Shown here: in pieces, positions 22,771-36,182 of the stretch
How positions within the stretch are numbered: the stretch's first letter is position 1
Layout: every line of letters begins with the position of its first letter
DNA from: Epiperipatus broadwayi
Lineage: Eukaryota; Onychophora; Udeonychophora; Euonychophora; Peripatidae
Reading direction: 5' to 3'
Length of the DNA: 64,000 nucleotides
NCBI GenBank assembly: GCA_028023455.1
Contig: JAQFVV010012447.1
Location: 1,364,001 to 1,428,000, forward strand
Made by a program: the position numbers and the translations under genes
The notes under the pieces: model-generated
The model's database searches: none
Seen by the model: the letters and a program-made list of their open reading frames with translations, nothing else
Told to the model about the DNA's origin: nothing

Positions 22771-23998
22771 TGGTGTACAAATTATGTTTTGTACAACTTA
22801 TGTTTTGTATAAATATTATAATTATGAAGGTGACTTTCTTTATTAGTTTAGAACTGAAATATATTGGAATATTTTCCTTAGGAATTTTATTTAATAAGCA
22901 ATTCAAGAGCCATATAGTGAGTGACCCAAAACAATTTTATGCAAACCATAACAGTATTTTAAAGATGTAATTTGAAACTTTTGAATAACCAATTAATCAA
23001 AACTGTTCAAATATGAAGCATAGAAAAATCACCATAATTTTTTTATAAAGACAAATAAAACATGAGATAGCAAACATTTAACATCTCTAGGAAGAAATTT
23101 AAATGTATATTACTTTCCGTAATTTACATTGGCTAAATGAATTAACCTGCTTGCATTACTTTTAAAATTCTGCTATAAATCCGTACTTCTTCTCGTTTTG
23201 TTAAATTCATTTTTTTGTAGTTCATATATAATATTAGTATACTTATATACACTATTAATTAATCATCTGTTTTGTTAAAATATTAATTTTAAATCACGTG
23301 GTATAAATAGTATTTTTTATAAAGCATATGTATATATAAAACAATCTACGATTTTCTAAAATATATTTTTAAAAATGTTTCACTTAACGATTACTTGTGT
23401 TGAGCTGTCTAGTGCGAAAACTTACCACACTTCATTAATAAAAATAGCCTAAATGATAAGAAATTGATAAAGTGAAATTTAAATCATATTTCAGTTGTTT
23501 GTTTTTTAGTTGTGACAATTTATTCTCATTTCCGAGTCATTCAGTCATGAAAAGATCTGTATTTCTTGTAGCAGAAAGCTAAAGATTGACTTTTTACATA
23601 TAGCCTTTTTAAAAGGAGAATCAATAATTTCTGGCCTGGAAGGAGTTATTTTACATCGCACATTTCGCAACATATTCTCTTTCTTCCCAATAGATCTTGT
23701 ATAAGACTAATAAAAGATATTAAAAATTTAAATGTTTTGTTTAAACAGAAGTTTGTGAGTCTAAGTTATTTCTTTCCAAAATGTGTAATTTAATTGCATT
23801 AAAAATTTTTGCAAATTCTTTTTTATAATTAAATAAATTTACACGTGACAGATTTTATTTATAAAAATTGACATTAGAAAACAGAAAGAGTTTAATTTTT
23901 CCACATGCGCCTTAAACGTTTGTATAATAGCCAAACGATGTGGTTTTTGACTATAGAAGAACTCTCAAACCTCAGCACAAGATAGGGACTTTATAAAG
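22771..23998. other. AT-rich DNA with no recognised gene
   Basis: Overlapping short frames at 22604-22970 are not convincing. Nothing else is recognised. Confidence 0.5.
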
Positions 23999-24388
23999 AT
24001 AAGAGCGGCCGATTTCTCACCTTTTTTTAACAAAAAAAAATTGAATAATTTAAATATTATTCTGTTTAAAAAAAAAAAATAATTAATTTTTTAAATAGAT
24101 CCCATCGAAAGAATAGAAAATTATTTAAATAAAATTCTTAACGTACATATGTTAAAAAGTTTTATGTTGTGGTGATTGGCACATCTATGGACATAAGAGC
24201 GGCCGATTTCTCACCTTTTTTTAACAAAAAAAAATTGAATAATTTAAATATTATTCTGTTTAAAAAAAAAAAATAATTAATTTTTTAAATAGATCCCATC
24301 GAAAGAATAGAAAATTATTTAAATAAAATTCTTAACGTACATATGTTAAAAAGTTTTATGTTGTGGTGATTGGCACATCTATGGACAT
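23999..24388. repeat. Exact tandem duplication, 194-bp unit
   Basis: The unit beginning AAGAGCGGCCGATTTCTCAC at 24001 recurs at 24195 with no difference seen by eye, including its A runs. Either the duplication is very young or it is an assembly artefact. Confidence 0.95.
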
Positions 24389-26064
24389 GCCACACCCACA
24401 TTAGAATTTGAATTGTATAAGCATTGTAATATTTCTCATACAAGAATGCTGAATATTTGTTTTTTTCAATGTAGCTATCCCAGAGCAAATTTATCTAGTC
24501 ATCCACTGTTGAGTGGCAAATCAGTATCTATCTGTTATTGGCTTGATATAAAACTCATAAGTAATTGGTTATTTGGAAAAATATCAAAAGCATTGGTATA
24601 AAATATACAAAATACAATTGTAACATGATGTCTTGTAAAAGAAGTAGAATATACCCCATAACTGAGTCATGGTCAAGCATTACTTTATTTGGCATTCATA
24701 TAACATGAGATTCAAATTTAGTGGAGATTTTTTTTTAGTTAAGTGAAAATTTTTCCAGTTGTTCCAAGGCCAATTTAACATCTGTAAATTCCATATAATT
24801 ATGCATTTAAATCTCTATCCTCTGTTTTTGGGCTTTGTCTCTACCAATGAGGCTTTTGATTCAAAGCAGAAAGTACTTTAATTATGCATCTAGCAATCAT
24901 TTTCAACTCTATTTTATTATTCATATTAAAAACCTATCATTCAAAATAATTTAAGTTGAAGTCAACTTATTCAAACATCTTATATAGAGCTTCAAGTCAA
25001 TAACTATCTTGTTTCATCATATAATATTTAAAGTAAAAAATTAAGAGATAAATAACTAAATAGATATTTTTATCTAAAAGTTAAAACTTAAGACAATCTC
25101 TATGCTGTCAAAATAAATATTAAAATTAGTGGCCATAGTAAACATGAAAAAAATTGAATGCAATTTTCAACAAAAATGACTCAGACACTTTTTAAAGAAT
25201 ATGAGATCCTAGTTTGCATTTATTCTTTATCAAAGAAATCTAAGGATAATATTCATAATGGCTATAGTTAAAATGAAGAAACAAAATTGAAAAAAAAAAA
25301 AAACTAACAGCGGGTGTTTAGAAGTCAACAATCACTATCATAAAATTGCTATTACAAAAACAAAAGAATAAATCTCAACTTAAGAATATCAGTATTTGTT
25401 TACATCTAATCTCATGCTGTTACCAGCACCTTAGTTATCTAAAGTTTTAATACATTACTAATATTACTTTTCTAAGCCTTTCTGCCTTTTGCTCTTTCCT
25501 TCCAATAACCATAATTCACTCTTGTTCTTAAGATCATTTAGCAACTTCTTTTGTTGCAAAATATTTTTAGTATATTCTTCATAATTTTTTACATTTGTTT
25601 ATCATCTTCCAATTTTTAATTTGTCTAATAAAGAATTGGCTTTTTTTTTTTTTTTTCAATTCATGCCTTTAGCATGTATTTTCTATTTTGTTCCTAAGTC
25701 AGGAATTTGAAAGCCTTGAATTTCAAATTAGACTAAAGAAGTCATTTAACTAACTATTTTCACATCAAATTCAAATAAACACATAACAATCTTATATTCT
25801 TACTATCAGCCTCTTTTGTTTAGCGCTAGTCAAAATATTTTTTTAACTGAAATTATATTTTTTTACATCTATGTATCTACACAAAAAAGACTTGTAGTTT
25901 AATAATTGAATTCTGCTATTTCCATGCCTTTGGGATGTATCTATATAGAGTGGAAATTTGTTAACCTATAAACAGTTCAAGACTTTTCAGAAATTGAATA
26001 GCTAAGATAAACATATCATGATCTCCAATTAACTTTAATACCTTCAGTCACTTAAATTAATATA
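24389..26064. other. AT-rich DNA with no recognised gene
   Basis: No coding region, RNA gene or clear repeat is seen. Confidence 0.5.
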
Positions 26065-29000
26065 TGACCTATTCAACATGACTCTGTAATTAATGCAATA
26101 AGAATGAATTTTAAAAGGTCTAGTAATCATGAGCTTCTTGATTGTGGTGATGCTCAAATTAAGTTCTCGTAATCATAATTCTATGACTGTGGGGAAGAGA
26201 AGATAGTACATGACTTGGTTAATTAGGAGCCTCTAATCATGGCCTAAAGAAATAATATAAGGGACCAATTAAGAGTCTCTGACAATGGTAATAAAAATAC
26301 AGTATCTCAGTCTTCAGGAGTCTTTAATTAAGGAGTGGTTATCATGAGATCTTATTGTTACAGTGAGAGTGCAGTATAAAACCTGGTAACAGTAAACTAT
26401 AACTATGACAATGAGAATTAGAAATAGTCTCTGACTATGGCAATGAGAATAAAATATAAAGCCTCATCACAATAGCACTTTGATTATAGAAATGAGGATA
26501 TCAGTTATCATGAATCAGCAACTGCAAAAATAATGTAATAATGAGGTTGTGGAAATTAGAGTGTAATGTAGAAGTCAGTTAATTTGAGCCTCAGCCTGTG
26601 GCTCTAAGAGGTCAGTATAAGATCCATTTACTATGAATCTCTTCCATGGTAATGAGTTTACCATAAAATCAGGTCATTATAAGCTTACAGCAGTAAAATT
26701 ATAGTATAAGCTGTTTATCTTGATTTTTTGTAGTGATAAGTATATAATGTGAGCCCATATCATTATGAGCCTGACTTTATCAATGAGTTTTCAGTATAGA
26801 GCTAGGTCACTATAAACCTTCAAATTGTGCAATGAGATTGTAATAACCAAGTCATTATTTTTTCTATCTGTACAAGGAAAATATAGTATAGTGTGTGATT
26901 ATCATAAACCCTTATTCTAGCAATGAGATTTTTAGAATAAGCTTTGCTATAACATAAAACCATCTTGAATCCTTATTGCTGCAAAGTTAGTGTATAATAA
27001 AATCTACTCATCAGTCTCAGACTAAAGCACATTTTACATAAGTCTCTACATGTGGTGGGATAATGTACTATAAGTCCTAGTTATCATCACACTTTGACTA
27101 TAACAATGAAATTGTAGTATAAAGCCCAGTTATTATAAGCCAGTGCATGGCCTGGTTATCGGATATCTATGAATGTAGCAATGAGAGTGTGAATTATTAT
27201 CTGGTATCCACTGATTGTGGTAACCAAAATGAAGTTTAAATGATTTTATTATCTATAAAAATGAGTTTAAGGCCTGATTTTTATAGGCCTTTTATTTATC
27301 ATCATCATCATAAGCCACTGACTGCATAAATTATAATTTAGATTAAAGCCTGGGCATTTAGTTACTATCTGTGGAAATGAGGTAATAAAATATAGGTTAC
27401 ATGAATTTTTGACTATGATATTAAGAGTGTAATATAAAACTTAGTCATCATGAGCTTTAGATGGTAGAAATGAGGTCAATCTCTGATTGAATCATTGATA
27501 AAGTTGTATAAAAATTGTTAGTCATGAACACAGGGCAATAGAAATATGATATGAGACCTAATAATTATGTGTTCTTGACCATAGCAATGATGAGTTCTAG
27601 TTGTGGCAATGAAAGTGTAGTACAAGATCTAGTCTTAGTGAAATTGTGACTGCGACAATGAAAGTATAACATCAGTTCAGTATATCATGATCCTCTAACC
27701 ATGACAATGAATGCAGTTTAAGTCTATTTACCATCTAACTCTGGTTGTAGTAGTAATAGTGAGTTATAAGTCCTAATTATTATCTTATCATTATATCAAT
27801 AAAAAGCAGTGTAATGCCTAATCATTATAAAACTTTGACTGTGGAAATGAAAGTATAGTACAAGGTTTTGGCATCATGAGTTTCTGATTGGGATTGAAGA
27901 ATGTAATAAAAACATTATTTTTAAACCACTGATTAGAATAGGGACACTGAAGTAAAATCCAGTCATCTTGAGATTTTTTAGTAATAAGAGGAAAATATTA
28001 AGCCTAGTCTTTATGAGTATCTGATTATTGCAGTGAGAAGTAGTATAATGCCTGCTCATTAAGAATCTCTGAAAATAGCAATAACTGTGTAATATAATAC
28101 ATGATTACATGATCATTATAGGCAACTGTCTATGACAATAAATGTAGTTAAAGACACACTCTTTATAAGTATTTTACTGTGATAAAAAATGAAATATAGT
28201 CATCTTGGGCTTACTACTTTGGAAACAAGAAGGTATTACATAACCTGATCATCATGAGCTTCTGACTGTGTGTGACAGTATAATATAACTGTGAATTTGA
28301 AATTCTTGGCTATTGCAGCTATAGTGTTGTATAACCAATTTATTTTTGTGCCTCTATAGCAATGAGTATATAATATAAACCTTGGTCATCATAAACCTAA
28401 TTTTGACACTAGAGATTCAAAACTAGATCATCATAATCCTCTCATTCTGGCAATAATATTGTGATACAAGGTCTACTCATGACATATGCCTTTAATTGTA
28501 ACAATGAAAGCAAAATATAATGCCTGGTCATCATGAATCATTACTGTTGCTATGAGAATGTAGAGTAGGGTCTTGTCACCATGAGTCTCTTACAATGATA
28601 AAAATAGTGTACTATCAGGTCTAATCATCATGAAAGTCTGACTGTGTTAATAAGTGCTGTATAAATTAAGATACAGTTATCAAAAGTCACTGACTGTGGC
28701 ACTCAAAGTTTAGTTTAAAGCTTAATCAATATGGCCCTCATGGAATAAAATGATCACCATGAACTTCTACATGATTTAATAAGACCAGGTAATCTTGAGT
28801 CTTTGAGTGTGGCAGTCTTAAGTTCTGATTGTCTTGAGCATGTGACTTTGGTAGTGATTATGCAATATAAACTGGTCATTTTGAGCATGCATGAACAGTA
28901 ACTATTGGAATGAGAGTTCAGTATGATATGAATATAATAAGCTAAGAGCATGGGAATAAAGTTATAGTATAAAACCTAATTTTCTTGAGCCTCTTACTGT

Positions 29001-29915
29001 GAGTTTGATAAAATAGTGATAGGCCTGAGAATTTTAAACTTAGGATAATAGCATGGGAATTGTTGTAAGGCTTGATTAGCATTTGAGTATGGCAATGGGA
29101 ATAAAGTGTAAAACACAATGGACCATGGCAATGGGAGATAAATAGTGTAATTTAATCTGATCATCTTAAGAACCTGACTGTCATAACAAGAATTTTATAT
29201 AATATGGTTAATTTGTGTCTCTAAGCAATGAGATTGACATGAGAGTGTAGTAAAAGGCTAGGTTACATAAGCCACGGATGCTGGAAATAAATACATAATA
29301 TATTGTTGGGTTACAGTTGTAATTAGAGCATACAATAAAGCTCTACTATAATGAATTTCTTATAATGGCAATCTGGATATAGCAATGAATGTGTAGTATA
29401 AGGCTTGATAAATCTGATCTTTGATTGTGGCAATGAGAATTAAAATAAAGGATGATCATTATGACTGTTGGTTGCAATGAGAATATACAGTTAGGCATGG
29501 TCATTCTGAAACTTTGACTGTGGCAATTAGTTGTAATATAAGACTGATCATTATGGTTCATGGTTGTGTCAATGAAACTGTAACATAGGTTAAGATTTAT
29601 TATAAGCATCTGACTTAGCACTGAAACTGTGGTATAAGATGTAGTTATAAGGAGTCATTGGTTATGTCATGAGTAAACTAATAATGTATTTTCATTGTCA
29701 CTTTCTGACCATTGCAGTGAGTATGTAATATTAGACTGATCAGTTTGAGTCTCTGACTGTGGCAAAAAGAGTACAATATAATCAGACCATCTCAATTATT
29801 TGACTGTCCTAGTGAGAGTGTAATGTAAAACCTGGTCATTTTGAGCCTCTGTGGCTATAAAATTTAGTCTAGGGTGTACTTATCAATAACCTCTGACTGT
29901 AGCAACTTGTGTATT
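26065..29915. repeat. Degenerate minisatellite, about 49-bp period, 3.85 kb
   Basis: Diverged copies of a unit recur throughout. Typical pieces in order are CCTGGTCATCATGAGCCT, CTGACTGTGGCAATGAGA and GTGTAGTATAAGG, giving about 49 bp and so roughly 75-80 units. It is richer in G+C than its surroundings. Units differ by substitutions and small indels, so homogenisation has been weak. The scattered frames here are not coding. Confidence 0.9.
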
Positions 29916-32900
29916 ATCACTTATTCACACATCCACATATATATTTTCTATAACAATCTTGCCCACAAGCCAATTGGAATCTGTGTCTTACATTATTATT
30001 TTCATGACAATCAATTAGATAAAATTTTATAACTACAATTATTCAGACAATTATCTCCATAATCATACATTAAAAACAAGTCAAGAACTTAAATTTAACA
30101 AAATAAAATTCTTGACATTCCTTTATAATTAAAAACCAAATCTTGCAAAAAAACAACAAGGTAATCAATTAATTGTACTGATTTGATTTTTTTTATATTA
30201 AATAGACATAAAGAAAGGAAAACAACTCTGATTAATTAAACTGAGAGAGTGCAAACCTCTCAAGCACTTAGCCAATCAGATCACAAATACTGATACAGAG
30301 AATTTAACAAGAAAAGAGTGGTTCCACTCTCTTCTTTACTTGTCTTTCTATATGTCCAAGCCAGTCCAAAGTACTTAGATCTGAAAGCATGAATCTTAAA
30401 TATCTTCACACTCAACTCACTGAGTTCAAATTATAAACATACAGTGTGAAATCTTTCGATTTACTACACAGTAGATTTTCGATGTTATAACTTGCAGCAA
30501 ATTAAAAATAAAATTTAGAAATGTATTAAAATCTTATTTTGTTTTTTTCTTTTTAAATAAAGTACTCTTAAATATATTTAATGTTTGAGAATTCTCATAA
30601 TATCATGTTGGGACTTAAAATATTTAATTACATAAAGACACAAAAAATATGTATTGGAAAATTAAATTTTATTTTCTCCATTAATTAAATAATTTCTTTT
30701 TATTCTCAAACCAGAAAAATATGCTACCAACTATATAATTATTTATTTTTCTAGTACAGCTATGTAGCCAACTGGTTACAATATATATTATTACCCTTTG
30801 ATTTACAAACATCCACTTTCATAATTTACAACTTTGATATAAATCTTAAATTAGATATTATTTATAACCTAAATATGTACTTTAAAATTTAGTTATAAAT
30901 GATGGATGAGTAATAATTTAGCATAAAATTTACATCTTGGGAGTTATTTATTTTTTCAAATGGTTTTGTGCTTCAAAAATAAGTATTGGCATAAAAACTT
31001 TAAATATAGACATCATTAAAAACCACATAAATCAGCAATAATTAAAATAATATTAATCTAATTTACATCAGAAATATTGCAACAAAATGGAAAGAGAATG
31101 GATGACAGGTTTTATATTGTCCCACAATTGAGTTGCTAATTGTAATAGTACAAAACATCTTAGGGCTGAATTATGAGATGAGAAACAATCATCATCCCCA
31201 TATTTAATGATCAAAATTAAATATGAAAAAAGAATGAGATATCAGCTCGAAAAAAGACTATCTACAAGTTAACTGAGCATTGAAAATGTAATAATGAAAT
31301 CATTCATCATTATAAACAGTCAACAATAAAAATCAACAGTCAACATTGTGACTGGATTTGAAATGAGTCCACTATAAGCAGGTTAGATGTCTAGTCACTG
31401 CCAACTGGGGACAAATTAAATAAGCAATAATTTGAATGCACATACTTTGCTAATCCATAAGAATATTAAAAAAATCAAATAATGCTGATATGCTAAAATA
31501 TTCTGATCATCATCAATGCCCTGGCTATCTAATACTATTAGCATACTGGAAAACTATACTTAATTTCTAGTAAAATAATAAAATAAATTTTAGTTTAAAA
31601 AGATATACCTTTGTGCTATCCAGGGTTATCATCTGGAATCTAAACACCAACCCATTACCAATATAACTAACTGTTATGCTCTAATCTAGCTCAAGAAGCA
31701 AGAACTCTAAAAACTAGTACTGTGGAAAAGAGATAAATAAATTAACAAAGCAGCTTATACTAAATCACTTTAAATAATTCATAGGTTTATCCTACTAAAA
31801 GTAAATAGTTTTACCAGGATAATTTAAAAATCCTGGAAGACTAAGTTGTATTTAATTAATCCACACACATTTCCAATTCATATAACAGATTTCTGGATAG
31901 AATAATGATGTTAAGCCTAAACAAATAAGTATAAAACAATTATTTAATACCTAACTGATTAAAAATAAACAAAATTTAAAAAAAATGACATCATAGTATA
32001 AAATTGTAAACATTCATTTTATCAAAATAATAAAATTAAATTTCATTAAAAATATAATTAACCAATTGATTTCTATTCATTAAATTAATTAACCATACTT
32101 GTTTTTTATATGAATTGCTTAATTTTTTTATTAATTTGCTCCTAGTGAGAATTTTCACAATCTTTATACAGTAATATGTATATTTTCCTATATACATTTT
32201 ATTATAAAATTTTAGATTGAAAAAAATTCATAGACGGCAAGAAAATAAAGAATTACTCTAAACAATAGAATTTAGCTCTACCTTTCAAGTCCCTTTATTG
32301 CATTCTGACAGGTTTTGATGCCATAATTTTATGTTATTCTTTAAAGAACATGCATGACATAATCAAAAATAGATTTATTTGTGAATTTATTACAATTCTA
32401 GATATTTTTATATAATAATTTATACAATATTTATTAGAAAACAAAATATAAATTATTAATAATTTATTTTGAATGAAAATACTTTATTTTCAAAATTACA
32501 ATACTACATTAGTGGACAATGCAAATCTGCCATAAATCTATTTAGCGGTTTAGATTTCTACATAAGCAATCTAATTATAATAATGAGTGTGAAATTATCA
32601 TAATTTTGCAATAAATAATGAAAACTTTAAACTTTTAAAGTATATTTTGTTAGACATGAGAGAAATAAATAAATATTCATTCAGATGTTTTTTTTAAAGT
32701 GACAAATAATAAAGACTTCACTGATTTTGTAAAATGAAAATATTTTTTTTAGAAATGATGATGTGCAATCTTTTTGTTTTGATCATATCTCATTTTTAAT
32801 GCATATAGAAAGAAAATATGAACATTTAAAATTTATTTTAGTAGTAAACAAAAATATCTATCAAATGAAGTCAAATTTATTATTTTCTGATAAGTAATAA

Positions 32901-34479
32901 TAATTTAATCTTAAATTCTATGTTGAACATGAGAACAAAGAAACAATAAAATGGAAAAGGAATTTCAGAGAGTTGACTTTTAATTTATTAAGTTATTTCT
33001 TTAAATAACCAAAAGTTGAAAAAATAACATTTTTTAAAGCATAGATAACAATCTTTGACTTAGCTTAATTAACCATTTTTTAATTTTTTTGTGGGGCAGG
33101 GGGATAAATAATGAAAACAACTTGTTTAAAAAAATCTGAATTTAGAAAAAAAAAATCTAAAAAAACTTTACCATAATTGTGAAGAGAAAATTGAATGGAA
33201 TAAAAAATATGTTTCACAATTTGAAAATATTAACTTAATAAAAGTATTTGAAATTATTAATTCATGCATTATTTTTATATTAAAAATTCTCTTTTACTAT
33301 AAATAAAAACATAGTGTGTGCACAAAAAACACCTTTAATCATGATTTTATTTGTTGAGGATCCTTTCCAGTTATAATTTGCAGTTTTTCCAGGCATGTAT
33401 TCTACTTGAAAGCTTCTACATACATACATGGTTAATTTCCCATTTTTCATGTGCAGTATTTCCAGGTTAACCAACAGCAAGTTTTAACAATTTCTTTCCA
33501 CTAAAATGTTCAGGTAAGACTAACACATACTGAGACTTATGTGCTTGGTTGAAGACAAGGTTTGTTTCAGATTACTGCAGAGATAGTCTTCTTTACATTT
33601 TATTTTAGTAAAGGCAGGTTACATGGAGGAAGATGATGTCTAGCTTGTAGTTAAATTTAGCACATAGTTTTTACTGCTTTTATAACTAAATTAATATTTT
33701 TACCTCTTGATTAAAATGTTCCCAGCTTAAAGAAGACTTCTACTTGTTTGTTCTTTAGCAGCTGCATCAGAATTTTCTTTTCTCCTACTGTCTTCTTCAG
33801 CAGTTAAATTAACACATGACTTTTCTTCAATGGTTAGGTATGAATGTCTTTTTTCTTACCAGACATTTAAGTCTTCTGATTAAAACACACCTCTAGTTTT
33901 TATTGGAACAACTCTGCCTTCAAGCCAATCTCTTCAACAAAACATTTATTAATAATCAATTAGGTCATTTTTTACAAATTCAATTTTTCAGCTATTTCTC
34001 TTCTTCAAATTTGTGATTCAAAAACAAAAAAAATTAAAGTAGAATTATAAAACTTTTGATATTTCTTTTTAATTATTTTTTTTTTTTGCAATAATTAGCT
34101 AATTGCACTGATTTTTTTTTTTTGTATTGAAGAGAGATAAAGAGAAAAGTAAAGAAAAAAGTGGCAAATCTGATTAATTCAAATAAAATGTAACAAAAGT
34201 ATTAAAATGTTCTATTTTATTTTTTTATTTTTTACTTTTTAAAAATACTATTAAACATAAACTTTATCTCTCTTAAAAGGTTAAAATTAAATATTTGTAA
34301 ACAATTTACTAAAAAGTTTTAATTTAAAAATAAATAAATAAAAGCATCTGGTAATTAAATATTTAAATATAATTATTGAAGAGTGAGAAATATATATATC
34401 TGATTTTATAACTTTTGCTTTCTTCTATCAACATTTACAATTTATAATACATATTAAAATATGCATATTATGTTTAACT
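29916..34479. other. AT-rich DNA with no recognised gene
   Basis: Nothing is recognised over 4.5 kb except A and T homopolymer runs. A frame of 66 codons at 33280-33480 (-) has no recognisable content. Confidence 0.5.
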
Positions 34480-34750
34480 GACCACATTGAAAAAGTTAAA
34501 AGACTGAAGTGGAGTTGGGCTGGACATATTGCTAAAAGAGATGATAATAGATGGACAGTTAAAATTTTAAACTGGGAATAAAGGACCCAGAAAGAGATCA
34601 CATGTGAGATAGATGGATGAAATAAGAAAGTGTGCAGGGGTGATGTGGAGAAGAGAAGCTAAAGATCGGAAAAGATGGATTGAACTTGGAGAGACTTTCA
34701 TCCTGCAGTGGATTGATAATCATTGATGATGCTGATGATGATTATGTTTA
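34480..34750 (+). pseudogene. LINE 3' end: ORF2 C-terminus and ATG-rich tail
   Basis: One frame reads EKVKRLKWSWAGHIAKRDDN, RWTVKILNWE-stop, then MDEIRKCAGVMWRREAKDRK, RWIELGETFILQWIDNH-stop. This is the conserved C-terminal tail of invertebrate 'endonuclease-reverse transcriptase' LINEs (W-A-G-H, R-W-T, ending Q-W). The stop is followed by TGATGATGCTGATGATGATT, a simple-repeat 3' tail of the kind carried by RTE-type elements. It is strongly 5'-truncated, with at least two in-frame stops and one frame change. It is the same family as, and better preserved than, the tail near 22380-22760. Confidence 0.8.
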
Positions 34751-35129
34751 AAAATGTTTGACAATTATATTATCAAATGGGAAGAAATATAAACTATTTA
34801 ATTAATCAAAGACTCATTATTGTTGTTAATTTTTAATATTGCTTATAAAATATCACACAATTTTTCTGCACATATTTAATCTGAAATTTTAAAAAATATA
34901 TTAACTTTATTTATCTCAAAGTTATTATAAGCTTAATCAATCAATCAATATTAGATGAAATATCGAAACCTACATCTTCAGAGCAATTGATGAAGAGAAA
35001 AAAATTACTGGGAGATTTTGTATTTCCATATTTCTTAACAAAAATGTATGGAAAACAAGTGAATGGGCAGTTGGATAGTTAAATAAATAGAAAGAGAGAC
35101 AACAAACTAAATACACAGATTTTAGAAAA
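34751..35129. other. AT-rich DNA, nothing recognised
   Basis: Nothing is recognised apart from AATC triplets near 34935. Confidence 0.5.
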
Positions 35130-35345
35130 ATGAATGTATAGATAAATAGATGATCAGATAAATAAATAGATAGATGGACAGATAGATAGATAAACATATA
35201 AATGAACAGATGGATAGAGGGATGGATTGATAGTTAAAAAGATAAATAGATAGAGAGACAGATAAAAAGTTAGATGGATAAATAAATAGGGAGGGATATA
35301 GCCAACTATATAGACAGATACACGTATGGATATATAGATAGACTG
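35130..35345. repeat. Degenerate GATA-type tetranucleotide repeat
   Basis: GATA, GACA and AATA tetranucleotides alternate (for example AGATAGATAGATAAACATA), an eroded cousin of the array at 11586. It produces misleading Tyr/Ser/Ile-rich minus-strand frames. Confidence 0.85.
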
Positions 35346-36090
35346 CTAAAATACACATCATTATGAATAATTTTTTCTTCTTTCAAGTCGTAAAAGGATT
35401 AAAGTTAATTTAACATTTAAAAATGAATACTAGAAATTTTTTGTTTTCTTAAACTAGCACAACTATTAAAAAAATGTCTTAAGGGACATAAATATTTTTA
35501 TAATCTTTGATTGTTAAGATCAGAAATAATTGTGTCTGTAACGAACTAAATACAGTATTGTTGAAAATATTATGAAAAATATGAAAAATGCTATTATTGA
35601 CATAAGTAGTTAATATATTTCTTTTATAAATGGTGAGAGATTAATCATATGGTCTTATCTTAACGAAATTAATTTGAGGATTATGTTATCAATGGGCCTT
35701 GTAGCTATATAAACGATTAGCAAAATGAAATATTTTTATAAAAAATTTTAAACATCAAATAAAACTATATTTTGATGTCAAATTTATATCCAGGGCAAGG
35801 TCTGGATAACAATTGGAAAAAGAAATATTGATTCCTAGGCACCAATATATTTTTAATAGATAAAAATTATGATTATGTTTTCAATAGTGTCATATTTTTT
35901 CAACTGATGTTTATATATATGATGTAATGAATATAGAAATGTATTGTGACAAGGGCTTAGGTTATGAAATGGTCTGATTAAAAGGTTATTTATATGTAGT
36001 GTAATAAATATGCATACATTCATATTGTCATATATACCTAGGGACACACAGCTGTTATGGAGGCTTAAGTTATATGATGGACTTAAAACC
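35346..36090. other. AT-rich DNA, nothing recognised
   Basis: No gene, RNA or repeat is recognised. Confidence 0.5.
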
Positions 36091-36093
36091 TTA

Positions 36094-36182
36094 TATATGT
36101 GTGTGTGTGTGTGTGTGTTATAGGATAATAATTATGCAAACTGAACATAGTTATTATCCTATAACACAGAGTTCGAATCCAG
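36094..36182. repeat. GT microsatellite, 15-bp hairpin and isolated B-box-like site
   Basis: A GT run is followed by an inverted repeat GTTATAGGATAATAA/TTATTATCCTATAAC (36117-36131 and 36151-36165). GAGTTCGAATCC follows directly at 36170-36181 and matches a Pol III B box. No A box is convincing, so this is at most a SINE fragment. Confidence 0.5.

Noticed and set aside
27006-27025. CTGATGA on the minus strand within the minisatellite
   Set aside because: No GAAA box or pairing stems follow; it is a chance variant of the repeat unit.
26065-29915. A CRISPR-like array
   Set aside because: The units are contiguous and diverged throughout, with no invariant repeat or spacer structure, and the DNA is eukaryotic.
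34970-35361. Overlapping Tyr/Ser/Ile-rich minus-strand frames that look like membrane proteins
   Set aside because: They translate the degenerate GATA-type repeat.
36170-36182. GAGTTCGAATCC as the T-arm of a tRNA gene
   Set aside because: No acceptor stem and no convincing A box at a suitable distance.
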